33,734 nucleotides of DNA, from the NCBI GenBank assembly GCA_946405625.1, contig CAMJHQ010000035.1:1-33734 (forward strand), written 5' to 3'. The notes beneath the pieces were generated by a model that did not search any database, had not been told where the DNA came from, and saw only the letters and a list, made by a program, of their open reading frames with translations. Shown piece after piece: positions 23,250-30,330 of the stretch (positions within the stretch are counted from its first letter, which is position 1; each line of letters opens with the position of its first letter). The translations under genes and the position numbers were made by a program. The stretch comes from an uncultured Lachnospiraceae bacterium (GTDB lineage Bacteria; Bacillota; Clostridia; Lachnospirales; Lachnospiraceae).

Positions 23250-23735
23250 ATGTCGAAGATTGATATTAAACATGCATGTACTTTCACCGGTCACAGACCA
23301 GAAAAAATGAATGCATCGGAAGTAGATGTGAAAACATGGTTGGAAAAAGAGATTAAAAATGCAATTGATGCCGGGTATACGGATTTTATTACCGGTATGC
23401 AGCGTGGTGTTGATCTTTGGGCTGCTGAAATATTGCTTCGCCTAAAAAAAGAAGGACAGAATGTCCGAATCATTGCTGCAGTAGCTTTTGAAGGTATGAA
23501 TAAGGGATGGGATGATTATTGGATGCAGTTATATCTCGAGACCAGAAGAACAGCGTTTGAAGATCATATTATTTCTAATTATCCGGGAAAGGCAGCTTTT
23601 ATTCAGAGAAATGAATGGATGGTCGATCATGCGAGCAGATTGATTGCTGTTTATACGGGAGCACCGGGCGGAACCAAGAAAACAATCGATTATGCCACCA
23701 AGAATGGACTTGAGGTGGTTTGTTATGGAAAGTGA
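23250..23735 (+). CDS. SLOG-family protein (YspA/DUF1273-like)
   Basis: 161 aa. The Rossmann-like SLOG nucleotide-binding elements are visible: 'CTFTGHRPEKM' near the start, 'DFITGMQRGVDLWAAEILLRL' and 'LIAVYTGAPGGTKKTIDYA'. SLOG proteins bind nucleotides or nucleotide-derived messengers; some serve in defence or DNA-uptake contexts (DprA relatives), while the YspA group has no established role. Ribosome site GGAAGGAG. It has its own leader of ~110 nt containing TGTCTCA and a TATAGT box at 23181, and a strong terminator follows. Confidence 0.87.
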   Translation: MSKIDIKHACTFTGHRPEKMNASEVDVKTWLEKEIKNAIDAGYTDFITGMQRGVDLWAAEILLRLKKEGQNVRIIAAVAFEGMNKGWDDYWMQLYLETRRTAFEDHIISNYPGKAAFIQRNEWMVDHASRLIAVYTGAPGGTKKTIDYATKNGLEVVCYGK

Positions 23736-23806
23736 TGTTGTTTTGAGAATACCGCCACATGATGAAGATGCAGAAAAACAAACTTGAAGAATTATAGATT
23801 CATAAG

Positions 23807-23841
23807 GCGTCTATGAGTAGAAGTACTTATAGGCGTTTTTT
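23807..23841 (+). terminator. Rho-independent terminator (shared stem type)
   Basis: GCGTCTATGAGTA (23807-23819 region) pairs with TACTTATAGGCG over a GAAG loop, followed by six T. The left arm also appears in the terminator at 33336. The stretch from 23842 to the nitroreductase remnant at 24024 shows nothing I can name. Confidence 0.85.
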
Positions 23842-24023
23842 CATCTATTCAGAATAATGTGTATATGATATATTGAAAAATGCAACGGAATGTATATGTC
23901 TGATGGATGATCTTACTTCAAGAAAATTTTAGATAATATGTATGATCTTTTGTGGATGCAAATAAACTTCCAAGATAATTTACGATGCCAAGTTATATCG
24001 AAAATCAATGGAGGATTACCCGG

Positions 24024-24173
24024 GTGAATGCAGTAGAAACAATAAATAAAAGGCACAGCTATAGAGGAAAGTATCTTTCAAAACAGGTTCCTAAAGAGGA
24101 TCTAATAAAAATACTGTAAGCAGGAATGGCTGCTCCATCGGGATGTAACAAGCAAACAACTAGTTTTATTGTA
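24024..24173 (+). pseudogene. Nitroreductase N-terminal remnant
   Basis: From GTG 24024 the frame gives AVETINKRHSYRGKYL, then SKQVPKEDLIKIL, a TAA stop at 24117-24119, and, in the same frame, AGMAAPSGCNKQTTSFIV. This is the start of the nitroreductase (FMN-dependent) fold: R-x-S-x-R-x-Y, V-P-x-E-D-L, and AAPSGxNxQ. One stop codon interrupts it, and similarity ends at about 24173, so roughly 70% of the gene is gone. A GGAGG ribosome site (24010-24014) precedes it. An unrelated intact gene begins 46 nt later. Confidence 0.8.
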
Positions 24174-24219
24174 AGGTTTCGCAGCTTTTACAATGTTATA
24201 AAGAAAAGGAAGAAGGATT

Positions 24220-24870
24220 ATGAGTATGATTAAAAGTGAACAAAAGGAAAAAATTGAGGTTTTTTTAAAGTATATATATCGTAATAATATTTCCATTACT
24301 GTTGACATGAATGTTGAAAATCAGAATAAGTCCATTTGTGAATTTATAAAGTTGTTGAAGGAAAAGGCAGGAGATGAATTATCATGTGTCTTTGATAAAA
24401 GAAATAATAAAATTCTTATTTTGGATGAGAATAATAAAAGCTATATAGGTTTTTTGTGGGGTATAGTTGATATAGCTTTTTCCAGAGGAGATGCAAGGAA
24501 TAGTCCATTATATATAAAATATGCTGTTATTAAATCTGAGGTTTATATAGGCGGTGAAAAAGTGGCATATATTGATTCGTCAGATCAGATTTATTATAGG
24601 GGCGATGAAGAAGGCATATATGTAATTGATAAGATAACCAAATCATTAATGAACTTCAAAGGAGATAGACAAATTTGGAAAACGGAAATTCCGGTAAATA
24701 TTACTCAATCCTATAAGATTTGTGAACAATTAAGTTATCCGACAGAGAAATATCCTAAAGGATTAATAGCATTATATAATGGTTATGATTTATTACATTT
24801 TTATCGTGTTAGTGGAGAGTATTTTGGACGAACTCTGGTAAAGTGGCGATTTGAAATAAGCCAGAAGTAA
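24220..24870 (+). CDS. Unknown 216-aa protein
   Basis: Soluble, mixed alpha/beta. N-terminal ~60 residues are helical; the middle is a run of strands ('ILILDENNKSYIGFLWGIVDIAF', 'KYAVIKSEVYIGGEKVAYID', 'DQIYYRGDEEGIYVIDKI'), and the C-terminus has 'YPKGLIALYNGYDLLHFYRV'. The beta-rich middle with Gly-Tyr turns looks like an immunity-type or SUKH-like protein in general character, but I cannot assign it. Ribosome site AGGAAGAAGGA precedes the ATG. It follows a decayed nitroreductase gene. Confidence 0.65.
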   Translation: MSMIKSEQKEKIEVFLKYIYRNNISITVDMNVENQNKSICEFIKLLKEKAGDELSCVFDKRNNKILILDENNKSYIGFLWGIVDIAFSRGDARNSPLYIKYAVIKSEVYIGGEKVAYIDSSDQIYYRGDEEGIYVIDKITKSLMNFKGDRQIWKTEIPVNITQSYKICEQLSYPTEKYPKGLIALYNGYDLLHFYRVSGEYFGRTLVKWRFEISQK

Positions 24871-24901
24871 TAGGCATGGAAATCTTTTGTAGAACTGAAG
24901 T

Positions 24902-24961
24902 ATGAGTAGATTAAAAGATCCAACAAAGCCGATAAAGGATAAAGAAAAGGCTAGGTACTAG
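24902..24961 (+). pseudogene. 19-residue gene scrap
   Basis: ATG at 24902 opens a Lys/Pro-rich 19-codon frame (MSRLKDPTKPIKDKEKARY) ending in TAG; after the stop, SLCEEFGMQ is readable in the same frame. It may be the last trace of a deleted gene. Confidence 0.2.
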
Positions 24962-25025
24962 AGCCTTTGTGAAGAGTTTGGAATGCAATAAACAAAAAAT
25001 AGATAAGGAACAGTAAGGTTAAGAC

Positions 25026-25922
25026 ATGAAAGTATATAGTGGTATTGACAATCTTCCAACAGGAAGAGCAAGTGAAGTGATTACAGAAGGATGCCTGGTA
25101 CTTGAGGGTGGTGGATGGAAAGGATTATACACTCTCGGAGTACTTGATGCATTTATGGAAAATGGAATAAATATGAGAAGCACAGTTGGGATATCAGCTG
25201 GAGCACTCTCGGCTATAGGTTATGTGTCAGGGCAGATTGGTTGGGGCGCAAGGATAGATCTGACCTATAGACATGATAAGGAGTACTGTGGAATTGGTGC
25301 AATTATAAAGGATCATGGTGTCACAGGTTTTTCTTATCTTTATAAGGATATAGTTGAAGGATTACCTCTGGATAAAAAGAAACTGATGGATCCTTCCAGA
25401 AATCTTGCTGTTGGAGTAACTAACATGCTGACTGGAGAAACTGAATATATGGAAAAAGGAAAATGCAATCTGTCAGCTGCAGTCAGAGCGTCAGCAACAG
25501 TCCCTTATGTGTCACGTCCAGTTGTAATAAAAGGCGTTCCATACCTTGACGGTGGATGCTCTACGAAGATTCCATATCCATATGCAGTTAGAGAAGGTGC
25601 GGATAAAATCGTTGTAATAAAAACCAGAGAATGGTCATATAGAAGAGATACCGCACCAAATAAAGTTGCTATGACAATGTATCGAAGATATCCTGAATTT
25701 GTGAAGAGCATAAATAGAGCAAATGATGACTTTAATAAAATGACAGATGATCTGTATAAGCTTCATAATGAAGGAAAGCTTTTCGTTATAGCTCCTTCAA
25801 AACCGGTAGAAGTAACAAGATTTGAGGGTGATATGGAAAAACTAGGGGGACTATACTGGTTAGGTTATAATGATGCAAATCAAAATATCGATAATATAAA
25901 AGAATATTTACAGCTTGTATAG
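25026..25922 (+). CDS. Patatin-like phospholipase
   Basis: 298 aa. The oxyanion loop LEGGGWKG (28-33 core), nucleophile elbow GISAG (S57) and catalytic DGG (D175) are all present, giving the Ser-Asp dyad of patatin-type lipid acyl hydrolases. 'AVRASATVPYVSRPVVIKGVPYLDGG' is the usual run between the two. There is no signal peptide, so it is intracellular. Members range from housekeeping esterases (YjjU/RssA group, of similar size) to defence effectors (CapV); without a cGAS-like cyclase gene nearby I favour housekeeping. Start supported weakly by AAGGTTAAG. Confidence 0.93.
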   Translation: MKVYSGIDNLPTGRASEVITEGCLVLEGGGWKGLYTLGVLDAFMENGINMRSTVGISAGALSAIGYVSGQIGWGARIDLTYRHDKEYCGIGAIIKDHGVTGFSYLYKDIVEGLPLDKKKLMDPSRNLAVGVTNMLTGETEYMEKGKCNLSAAVRASATVPYVSRPVVIKGVPYLDGGCSTKIPYPYAVREGADKIVVIKTREWSYRRDTAPNKVAMTMYRRYPEFVKSINRANDDFNKMTDDLYKLHNEGKLFVIAPSKPVEVTRFEGDMEKLGGLYWLGYNDANQNIDNIKEYLQLV

Positions 25923-26007
25923 AGGATTATTATGAAAAAAAGCTAAAGGATACATAGAAAAACTGTGCAAACTATGATTTATCCGAATATAAAAACCTAT
26001 TATAAAG

Positions 26008-26035
26008 AAGTCCGCCCAAGGGCGGATTTTCTTAT
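26008..26035 (+). terminator. Rho-independent terminator
   Basis: TCCGCC (26011-26016) pairs with GGCGGA (26021-26026), loop CAAG, extended by A-T pairs, then TTTTCTTATTTT. It ends the patatin gene. Confidence 0.85.
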
Positions 26036-26130
26036 TTTCAAAGTTTATAAAGAAAGAAATCAGAGAAAAGAGCGAAAGAGAGTTGGAGAATTGATGTCAG
26101 TTCTATTCCAGTTTAAACGAATACAACGAA

Positions 26131-26159
26131 TTGACATTCAAGAAAGAAATATGTAAGAT
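26131..26159 (+). promoter_or_regulatory. Probable promoter of the Fic gene
   Basis: TTGACA (26131-26136), 17-bp spacer, TAAGAT (26154-26159). The -10 box overlaps the first copy of a 12-bp tandem repeat. Confidence 0.5.
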
Positions 26160-26183
26160 AATAAGCAAGATAATAAGCAAGAT
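26155..26183. repeat. 12-bp tandem repeat in the Fic leader
   Basis: AAGATAATAAGC is present twice (26155-26166, 26167-26178) with a partial third copy AAGAT. It fills the space between the -10 box and the ribosome site, so copy-number change would alter leader length. Confidence 0.7.
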
Positions 26184-26203
26184 GAAATGGGGTGACCAAG
26201 CAT

Positions 26204-27196
26204 ATGGGGAATTATATTCCACCTTATACAATTTCAGAAAAAATGCTGGAGCAGGTATCTGCTATTTCTGAGAAAGTTGGAAAGATTACCGGTCATAGAG
26301 AGTTGGAATCTAAACCGCATCTTCGAAGAAACAACCGTATCCGCTCGATTCACTCATCACTAAAGATAGAAGCAAATTCGCTTTCTTTAAACGAGGTTAG
26401 GGATGTCATAAACGGTCATTTGGTTATAGGAGATCAGAAGGAGATTCAGGAGGTAAAGAATGCTTACGCAGCTTACGAAAAAATCTCTGAGATCGATCCT
26501 TCAAGCGCAAAACAATTGAAAGAGATCCATGGGATAATGACGCATCTGACTGTTGAAGAATCAGGTGTTTTCCGCAAAGGTGATGAGGGAGTATTCTCCG
26601 GAGATAAGTGCATATTTGTTGCTCCCCCACCAAATATGGTACCTGAACTTATGAAAAATTTACTTTCATGGGTGAAAAAATACGAAGGGAAAGTACACCC
26701 TCTTATAATGGCGGCGGTATTTCATTATGAGTTTGTGTTTATACATCCATTTGCTGATGGAAACGGGCGTATGGCAAGACTTTTGCATACGGTTTTGCTA
26801 TATCGTTGGAGAAGTGTATTTGAATATATTCCATTAGAAAGCCAAATAGAGCGATTTCAGAAACAATATTATGATGCAATTGCCAAGTGTAATACGTCAG
26901 GTAATTCCAACATCTTTATTGAATTTATGCTTGATATGATCAATCAGGTTTTAGATGACGTCATATTACAGGTTAATAAAGCAAATGCTGAAACCAGTGA
27001 ATATGTGAAAAAGATGCTTGATCTGATGGAATATGATATCCCGTACACATCAAATGATATTATGGCCGGACTTGGACTAAAGTCTAAAGAAACACTTCGA
27101 AAGAACTATATTAATCCCGCGATTGAATTAGGAATGATACGTATGACAATACCTGATAAACCTAATAGCAAAAATCAAAGATATGTTAAAGTGTAA
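26204..27196 (+). CDS. Fic-family AMP-transferase
   Basis: 330 aa from ATG 26204 (GGGGTGA upstream; a GTG at 26192 is less well placed). The catalytic motif HPFADGNGR (181-189) is complete, with the 'flap' region 'FVAPPPNMVPELM' before it. An N-terminal autoinhibitory helix SLKIEAN (S52-x3-E56) matches the (S/T)xxxE(G/N) pattern of class II Fic proteins. The C-terminus, about 265-330, is a winged helix ('YTSNDIMAGLGLKSKETLRKNYINPAIELGMI'). Such proteins attach AMP to target proteins and hold themselves in check; a separate antitoxin gene is not expected and not seen. Targets unknown. Confidence 0.92.
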   Translation: MGNYIPPYTISEKMLEQVSAISEKVGKITGHRELESKPHLRRNNRIRSIHSSLKIEANSLSLNEVRDVINGHLVIGDQKEIQEVKNAYAAYEKISEIDPSSAKQLKEIHGIMTHLTVEESGVFRKGDEGVFSGDKCIFVAPPPNMVPELMKNLLSWVKKYEGKVHPLIMAAVFHYEFVFIHPFADGNGRMARLLHTVLLYRWRSVFEYIPLESQIERFQKQYYDAIAKCNTSGNSNIFIEFMLDMINQVLDDVILQVNKANAETSEYVKKMLDLMEYDIPYTSNDIMAGLGLKSKETLRKNYINPAIELGMIRMTIPDKPNSKNQRYVKV

Positions 27197-27334
27197 GATT
27201 TTGTATTCCAGGATAAACGCTATAAGGAGACTAATTGAAATGCAATATAGAATATTTGAAAAATACATGCAATAGGTAGTTATGGATTAATGAAATTATG
27301 CTAATATGGAATAAGATGATTTTTGTAAGGAATC

Positions 27335-27371
27335 AAAGGAACTGTTTAAATAGGTATTAAACAGTTCCTTT
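27335..27371 (+). terminator. Rho-independent terminator
   Basis: AAAGGAACTGTTTA pairs with TAAACAGTTCCTTT around a short loop, followed by ATTTTAT. It ends the Fic unit; between 27197 and 27334 only a short frame MQYRIFEKYMQ at 27240 is visible. Confidence 0.8.
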
Positions 27372-27408
27372 ATTTTATATGGCATTACTACATTGATATT
27401 GAATTCAT

Positions 27409-27437
27409 TTGACATGAAAATAATAAAGTGCTAATCT
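27409..27437 (+). promoter_or_regulatory. Promoter of the marR-hydrolase operon
   Basis: TTGACA (27409-27414), 17 bp, TAATCT (27432-27437) with an extended -10 TG at 27429-27430. The start would lie near 27444, inside the inverted repeat at 27439-27457. Confidence 0.75.
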
Positions 27438-27438
27438 G

Positions 27439-27457
27439 TTGTTTAGCAACTAAACAA
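27439..27457. promoter_or_regulatory. Operator, perfect 8-bp inverted repeat
   Basis: TTGTTTAG (27439-27446), CAA, CTAAACAA (27450-27457). It covers the expected transcription start and lies 13 bp before the MarR start codon, the classic position for autorepression by a MarR dimer. Confidence 0.75.
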
Positions 27458-27469
27458 TAGGAGGCTGAA

Positions 27470-27916
27470 ATGAATAACGAATTTCTTCAAGAATTCTTAA
27501 AGATAATCAATAGGTATAATAACCTGGACAAAAAGGTAAGGCCATATGGAACAGACGAATTATTATATCCTTCGGAAATCCATGTGATTGATGGTATCGG
27601 TACGAGTAAGGATATGACAACTACGAAGCTTGCGACGAAACTGGGAATCACCAAAGGTGGAATATCTCAGATAACATCCAAACTTATAAAGAAGAATCTG
27701 ATCAGTAAAGAGGATGGAAATGGATTAAATGAAGTCTATCTGATCCTTACAGATAAGGGGATGACAGCGTATCAGGCACATATTAAACTTCATGAGCCTA
27801 TGGTGAATAAGGTGAATTCTTTGTTTGAAAAAATGGATGAATCATCGAAAAATTCAATTCTAAATCTGATAAATGAAATCAGCTCAGAACTGAGCAGACT
27901 GGAGGAATTAGAATGA
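27470..27916 (+). CDS. MarR-family transcriptional regulator
   Basis: 148 aa, typical size. The winged helix is at about 45-105: 'IHVIDGIGTSKDMTTTKLATKLGITKGGISQITSKLIKKNLISKE' spans the recognition helix, and 'LNEVYLILTDKGMTAYQAHIKLH' is the wing and following helix. N- and C-terminal helices make the dimer. GGAGG precedes the ATG. The operator overlapping its promoter suggests that it represses its own operon and is released by a small ligand, possibly a substrate or product of the coupled hydrolase. Its stop overlaps the hydrolase start (ATGA). Confidence 0.92.
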   Translation: MNNEFLQEFLKIINRYNNLDKKVRPYGTDELLYPSEIHVIDGIGTSKDMTTTKLATKLGITKGGISQITSKLIKKNLISKEDGNGLNEVYLILTDKGMTAYQAHIKLHEPMVNKVNSLFEKMDESSKNSILNLINEISSELSRLEELE

Positions 27917-28773
27917 TCATCCATACATCAGTTAGTTCAGAAGGCTTTGAAGGAATACTGTATCCCGGAAATGGGAGTAAGAAGAAGGTTGTTATTGTAA
28001 TGTCCGGCTCAAATGGAGGAATGCGGATTACCCAAAATGAAGCAATGTTTTATCATGATAACGGTATACCTGCACTGGCACTTGCACTATTTAAAACCAA
28101 GCAGACTTCATCAGATCTTGTAAGTGTTCCTGTTGAATATGTAGAAAAGGCAATCATTTACCTAAAAAGTTTGGGATATGAAAAAATAGGTATAGATGGG
28201 ACCTCAAAAGGAAGTGAGATGGCACTGCTTGCGGGAACTATGTTTCCGGAAATCACATGTGTTATAGCCAGAGTTCCGACATACTTTATAAGCGAAGGGT
28301 TATCCGGAAAAGGTAAGAATAGAGGACCGTCTGGAACTTCTTGCTGGAGCTATGGCGGCAGGGATATTCCATACGCTCCATATAAAACAAGAATAATAAA
28401 TATATTCAAAATATTGAAACACGAAAAAGAATTAAAACTACTGACGATAAACAGCGACAAAGATATAACACCGGAAACGATAATACCTGTTGAGAAGATA
28501 AATGGGCCGATACTGCTGATTTCTTCAAAACATGATGAAGTATGGCCATCATATGAGAGTGCATGTATTATCGAAGAAAAGCTGAGTGAATCGTCTTTCG
28601 GATTTAAGCATAAGCATATATCTTATGAAAATATGAGTCATGCGGCAATTACAAAAGTTTCATGGGGAATCAAGATGGTATTTAAATCCGAGAGGAAATA
28701 TCCTAAGGAATGCGTTGCAGATAGAGTTCAAATGAAGAAAGAATTAATATCATGGGTTAATGATATTTGGTAG
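27913..28773 (+). CDS. Alpha/beta hydrolase, BAAT C-terminal-like
   Basis: 286 aa. The nucleophile elbow GTSKGS (Ser in 'GIDGTSKGSEMALLAG'), acid 'PILLISSKHDEVWPS' and histidine 'MSHAAI' are in order. The pattern G-x-S-K-G with K and the 'SSKHDEVWPS' acid loop match the acyl-CoA thioesterase/bile acid-CoA:amino acid N-acyltransferase C-terminal family; many bacterial members are dienelactone-hydrolase-like. No signal peptide. Translationally coupled to MarR, so probably induced by the compound it acts upon. Substrate unknown. Confidence 0.87.
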   Translation: MIIHTSVSSEGFEGILYPGNGSKKKVVIVMSGSNGGMRITQNEAMFYHDNGIPALALALFKTKQTSSDLVSVPVEYVEKAIIYLKSLGYEKIGIDGTSKGSEMALLAGTMFPEITCVIARVPTYFISEGLSGKGKNRGPSGTSCWSYGGRDIPYAPYKTRIINIFKILKHEKELKLLTINSDKDITPETIIPVEKINGPILLISSKHDEVWPSYESACIIEEKLSESSFGFKHKHISYENMSHAAITKVSWGIKMVFKSERKYPKECVADRVQMKKELISWVNDIW

Positions 28774-28858
28774 AAAAAATTTTTCATATACCAGAGGTCT
28801 ACTATGATCAATAAAATTAGCGTGGTAAATTTGGCTGATCTTTATAGTTAATAATTCT

Positions 28859-28893
28859 ACCGTCTATTCAAGTAAATTGGATAGGCGGTTTTA
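28859..28893 (+). terminator. Rho-independent terminator
   Basis: ACCGTCTATTCAA (28859-28871) pairs with TTGGATAGGCGGT (28877-28889; with G-T pairs), then TTTT. It ends the marR-hydrolase operon. Confidence 0.8.
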
Positions 28894-28938
28894 TTATACA
28901 TGAGCAACTTAAATATCTATTCTGATGCTTAATTATTT

Positions 28939-28947
28939 TGCTATAAT
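28939..28947 (+). promoter_or_regulatory. Extended -10 promoter of the TPR-DUF6273 gene
   Basis: TGCTATAAT combines an extended -10 TG with a perfect TATAAT. No good -35 is seen. The ATG lies 44 nt downstream, preceded by AAGGAG. Confidence 0.6.
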
Positions 28948-28990
28948 AAGAACTGTATACGGATGTAAGACCATTTTTTAAGGAGTTAGT

Positions 28991-30271
28991 ATGTCGAATA
29001 ATGCAAAGCTGAAAAAGATAGGTATGATTGCGCTTGGAATCATATTGCTTGTGGGAATGGGTCTTTTGTTGTACCCTCACATTCGAAGTAAGATTGAGTT
29101 TAAAAAGCAGCTTGAACTTGGACATAAATGTCTTGCAGAGTCGGACTATGATCAGGCAATTGAAGCCTTCAGCGCGGCTGAGAAGATTGAACCGCACAAC
29201 GTGGATGCTCAAAACGGTCTGGCAGAGGCATACCTGGGAATTAAAGATTACGGGTCAGCTATATGGACATATAAGAATCTTAACGAGAAAGAAAAGGTTT
29301 TGAGTGTATATAATACATGGGTAGAAGATCTGCTTAGAGATGAGGATTATGACGAGGCAGTGGAGATCCTTTATGATGCCCGCTCGTATGCACACCAGTA
29401 TCTTAAGGATGAGGAAGCGAATATTGACTCGCGAATCGAAGAAGTCAAAGCCGAAAAAGAACGTAAAGCAGCTGAGAAAGCAGAGGCAGAACTTAATGCT
29501 GAAATAGAAGCACTCAGCGTTAACTGCGGGGAGAGTGAATCCATCGGGTACGCACCTGACGTACTTGCCAATGCTGAGGTTGGTGATCATGTCAGCTTCG
29601 GAAAATATGAGCAGGACAGTGACGATTTGAACGGCCCCGAAGAAATAGAGTGGATTGTCATAGATAAGAATGACGGGAAAGCACTGTTACTATCGCGATA
29701 TGCTTTGGATGCGAGAGCATACAATGATACATTTGTTCCGATCACCTGGGAGAACTGTACTTTGCGATCCTGGTTGAATAATGACTTCTGTAACAGTGCA
29801 TTCAGCACAGAAGAACAGGAGTTGATCTTTCAAAATGTTAATGAAAATGCGGATAGTTTTGACTTTTATCCACAGGAAGAAGATGAAGGAGGCGCAGAAG
29901 GCGGCAATGATACAGAGGACAGGGTGTTCCTCTTAAGCATACATGAAGTTCAACAATTCTTCGGAGCAACCCTGACTTACAGCACGAATAACAAGAATGA
30001 TTTATTGATCTGTTACCCGACCAAGCAGGCACTCATGAGTGGTGCAGGCGGCGTTTCTGTGGATGAATATAACCGTTACTGGAGAGGAGACGGATATTCG
30101 AAAAAAATCATAGGCGCAACCCTTTGGTGGCTTCGCTCGCCGGGGGGCGGTCAATATTACTCGACGCTTGTCTACAAGGATGGTAAGCTTGATGACTGGA
30201 GATTGAAACATGTGTTTGGTGATGATAGCAGTAATATCGCAATCCGTCCCGCAATATATTTAGAGTATTAA
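28991..30271 (+). CDS. Membrane-anchored TPR and DUF6273 protein
   Basis: 426 aa. A transmembrane helix (about 10-30) is followed by TPR-like repeats (about 36-115: 'LELGHKCLAESDYDQAIEAFSAAEKIEP', next repeat 'AQNGLAEAYLGIKDYGSAIWTYKNL'), a charged coiled coil (about 140-175) and DUF6273 at about 195-426. The latter shows 'GDHVSFGKYEQD', 'EEIEWIVIDKNDGKALLLSRYALDA', 'TLRSWLNNDF' and 'WWLRSPGGG' with 'IAIRPAIYLEY', as is usual for this domain, common in Lachnospiraceae and distantly like formylglycine-generating-enzyme/lectin-fold surface proteins. It probably acts outside the cell; ligand unknown. The insert 'EEDEGGAEGGNDTED' is a low-complexity acidic loop. Confidence 0.87.
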   Translation: MSNNAKLKKIGMIALGIILLVGMGLLLYPHIRSKIEFKKQLELGHKCLAESDYDQAIEAFSAAEKIEPHNVDAQNGLAEAYLGIKDYGSAIWTYKNLNEKEKVLSVYNTWVEDLLRDEDYDEAVEILYDARSYAHQYLKDEEANIDSRIEEVKAEKERKAAEKAEAELNAEIEALSVNCGESESIGYAPDVLANAEVGDHVSFGKYEQDSDDLNGPEEIEWIVIDKNDGKALLLSRYALDARAYNDTFVPITWENCTLRSWLNNDFCNSAFSTEEQELIFQNVNENADSFDFYPQEEDEGGAEGGNDTEDRVFLLSIHEVQQFFGATLTYSTNNKNDLLICYPTKQALMSGAGGVSVDEYNRYWRGDGYSKKIIGATLWWLRSPGGGQYYSTLVYKDGKLDDWRLKHVFGDDSSNIAIRPAIYLEY

Positions 30272-30330
30272 TAAAGAGCAGAATTATAGCTGATCAACGA
30301 TGTCAGCAGGCCGCTTAATGATATATAGGA

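Noticed and set aside
13811-23735. Prophage or integrative element
   Set aside because: Despite DnaA- and DnaB-like genes, no integrase, terminase, portal, relaxase or attachment-site repeat is visible in the window.
23725-23787. 20-codon frame overlapping the SLOG gene end
   Set aside because: Too short, no ribosome site of its own.
25026-25922. CBASS-type patatin effector
   Set aside because: No cGAS/DncV-like nucleotidyltransferase or ancillary gene is next to it, and the length and motifs fit the housekeeping group.
25965-26156. 63-codon forward frame after the patatin gene
   Set aside because: It runs through the terminator hairpin and the Fic promoter and has low-complexity Lys/Arg composition.
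26204-27196. Fic toxin with separate antitoxin
   Set aside because: The inhibitory SLKIEAN helix is inside the Fic protein itself and the upstream short frame has no antitoxin features.
29866-29874. Perfect DnaA box TTATCCACA
   Set aside because: It is single, lies inside the DUF6273 coding region and has no cluster or AT-rich unwinding element near it, so it is most likely chance.
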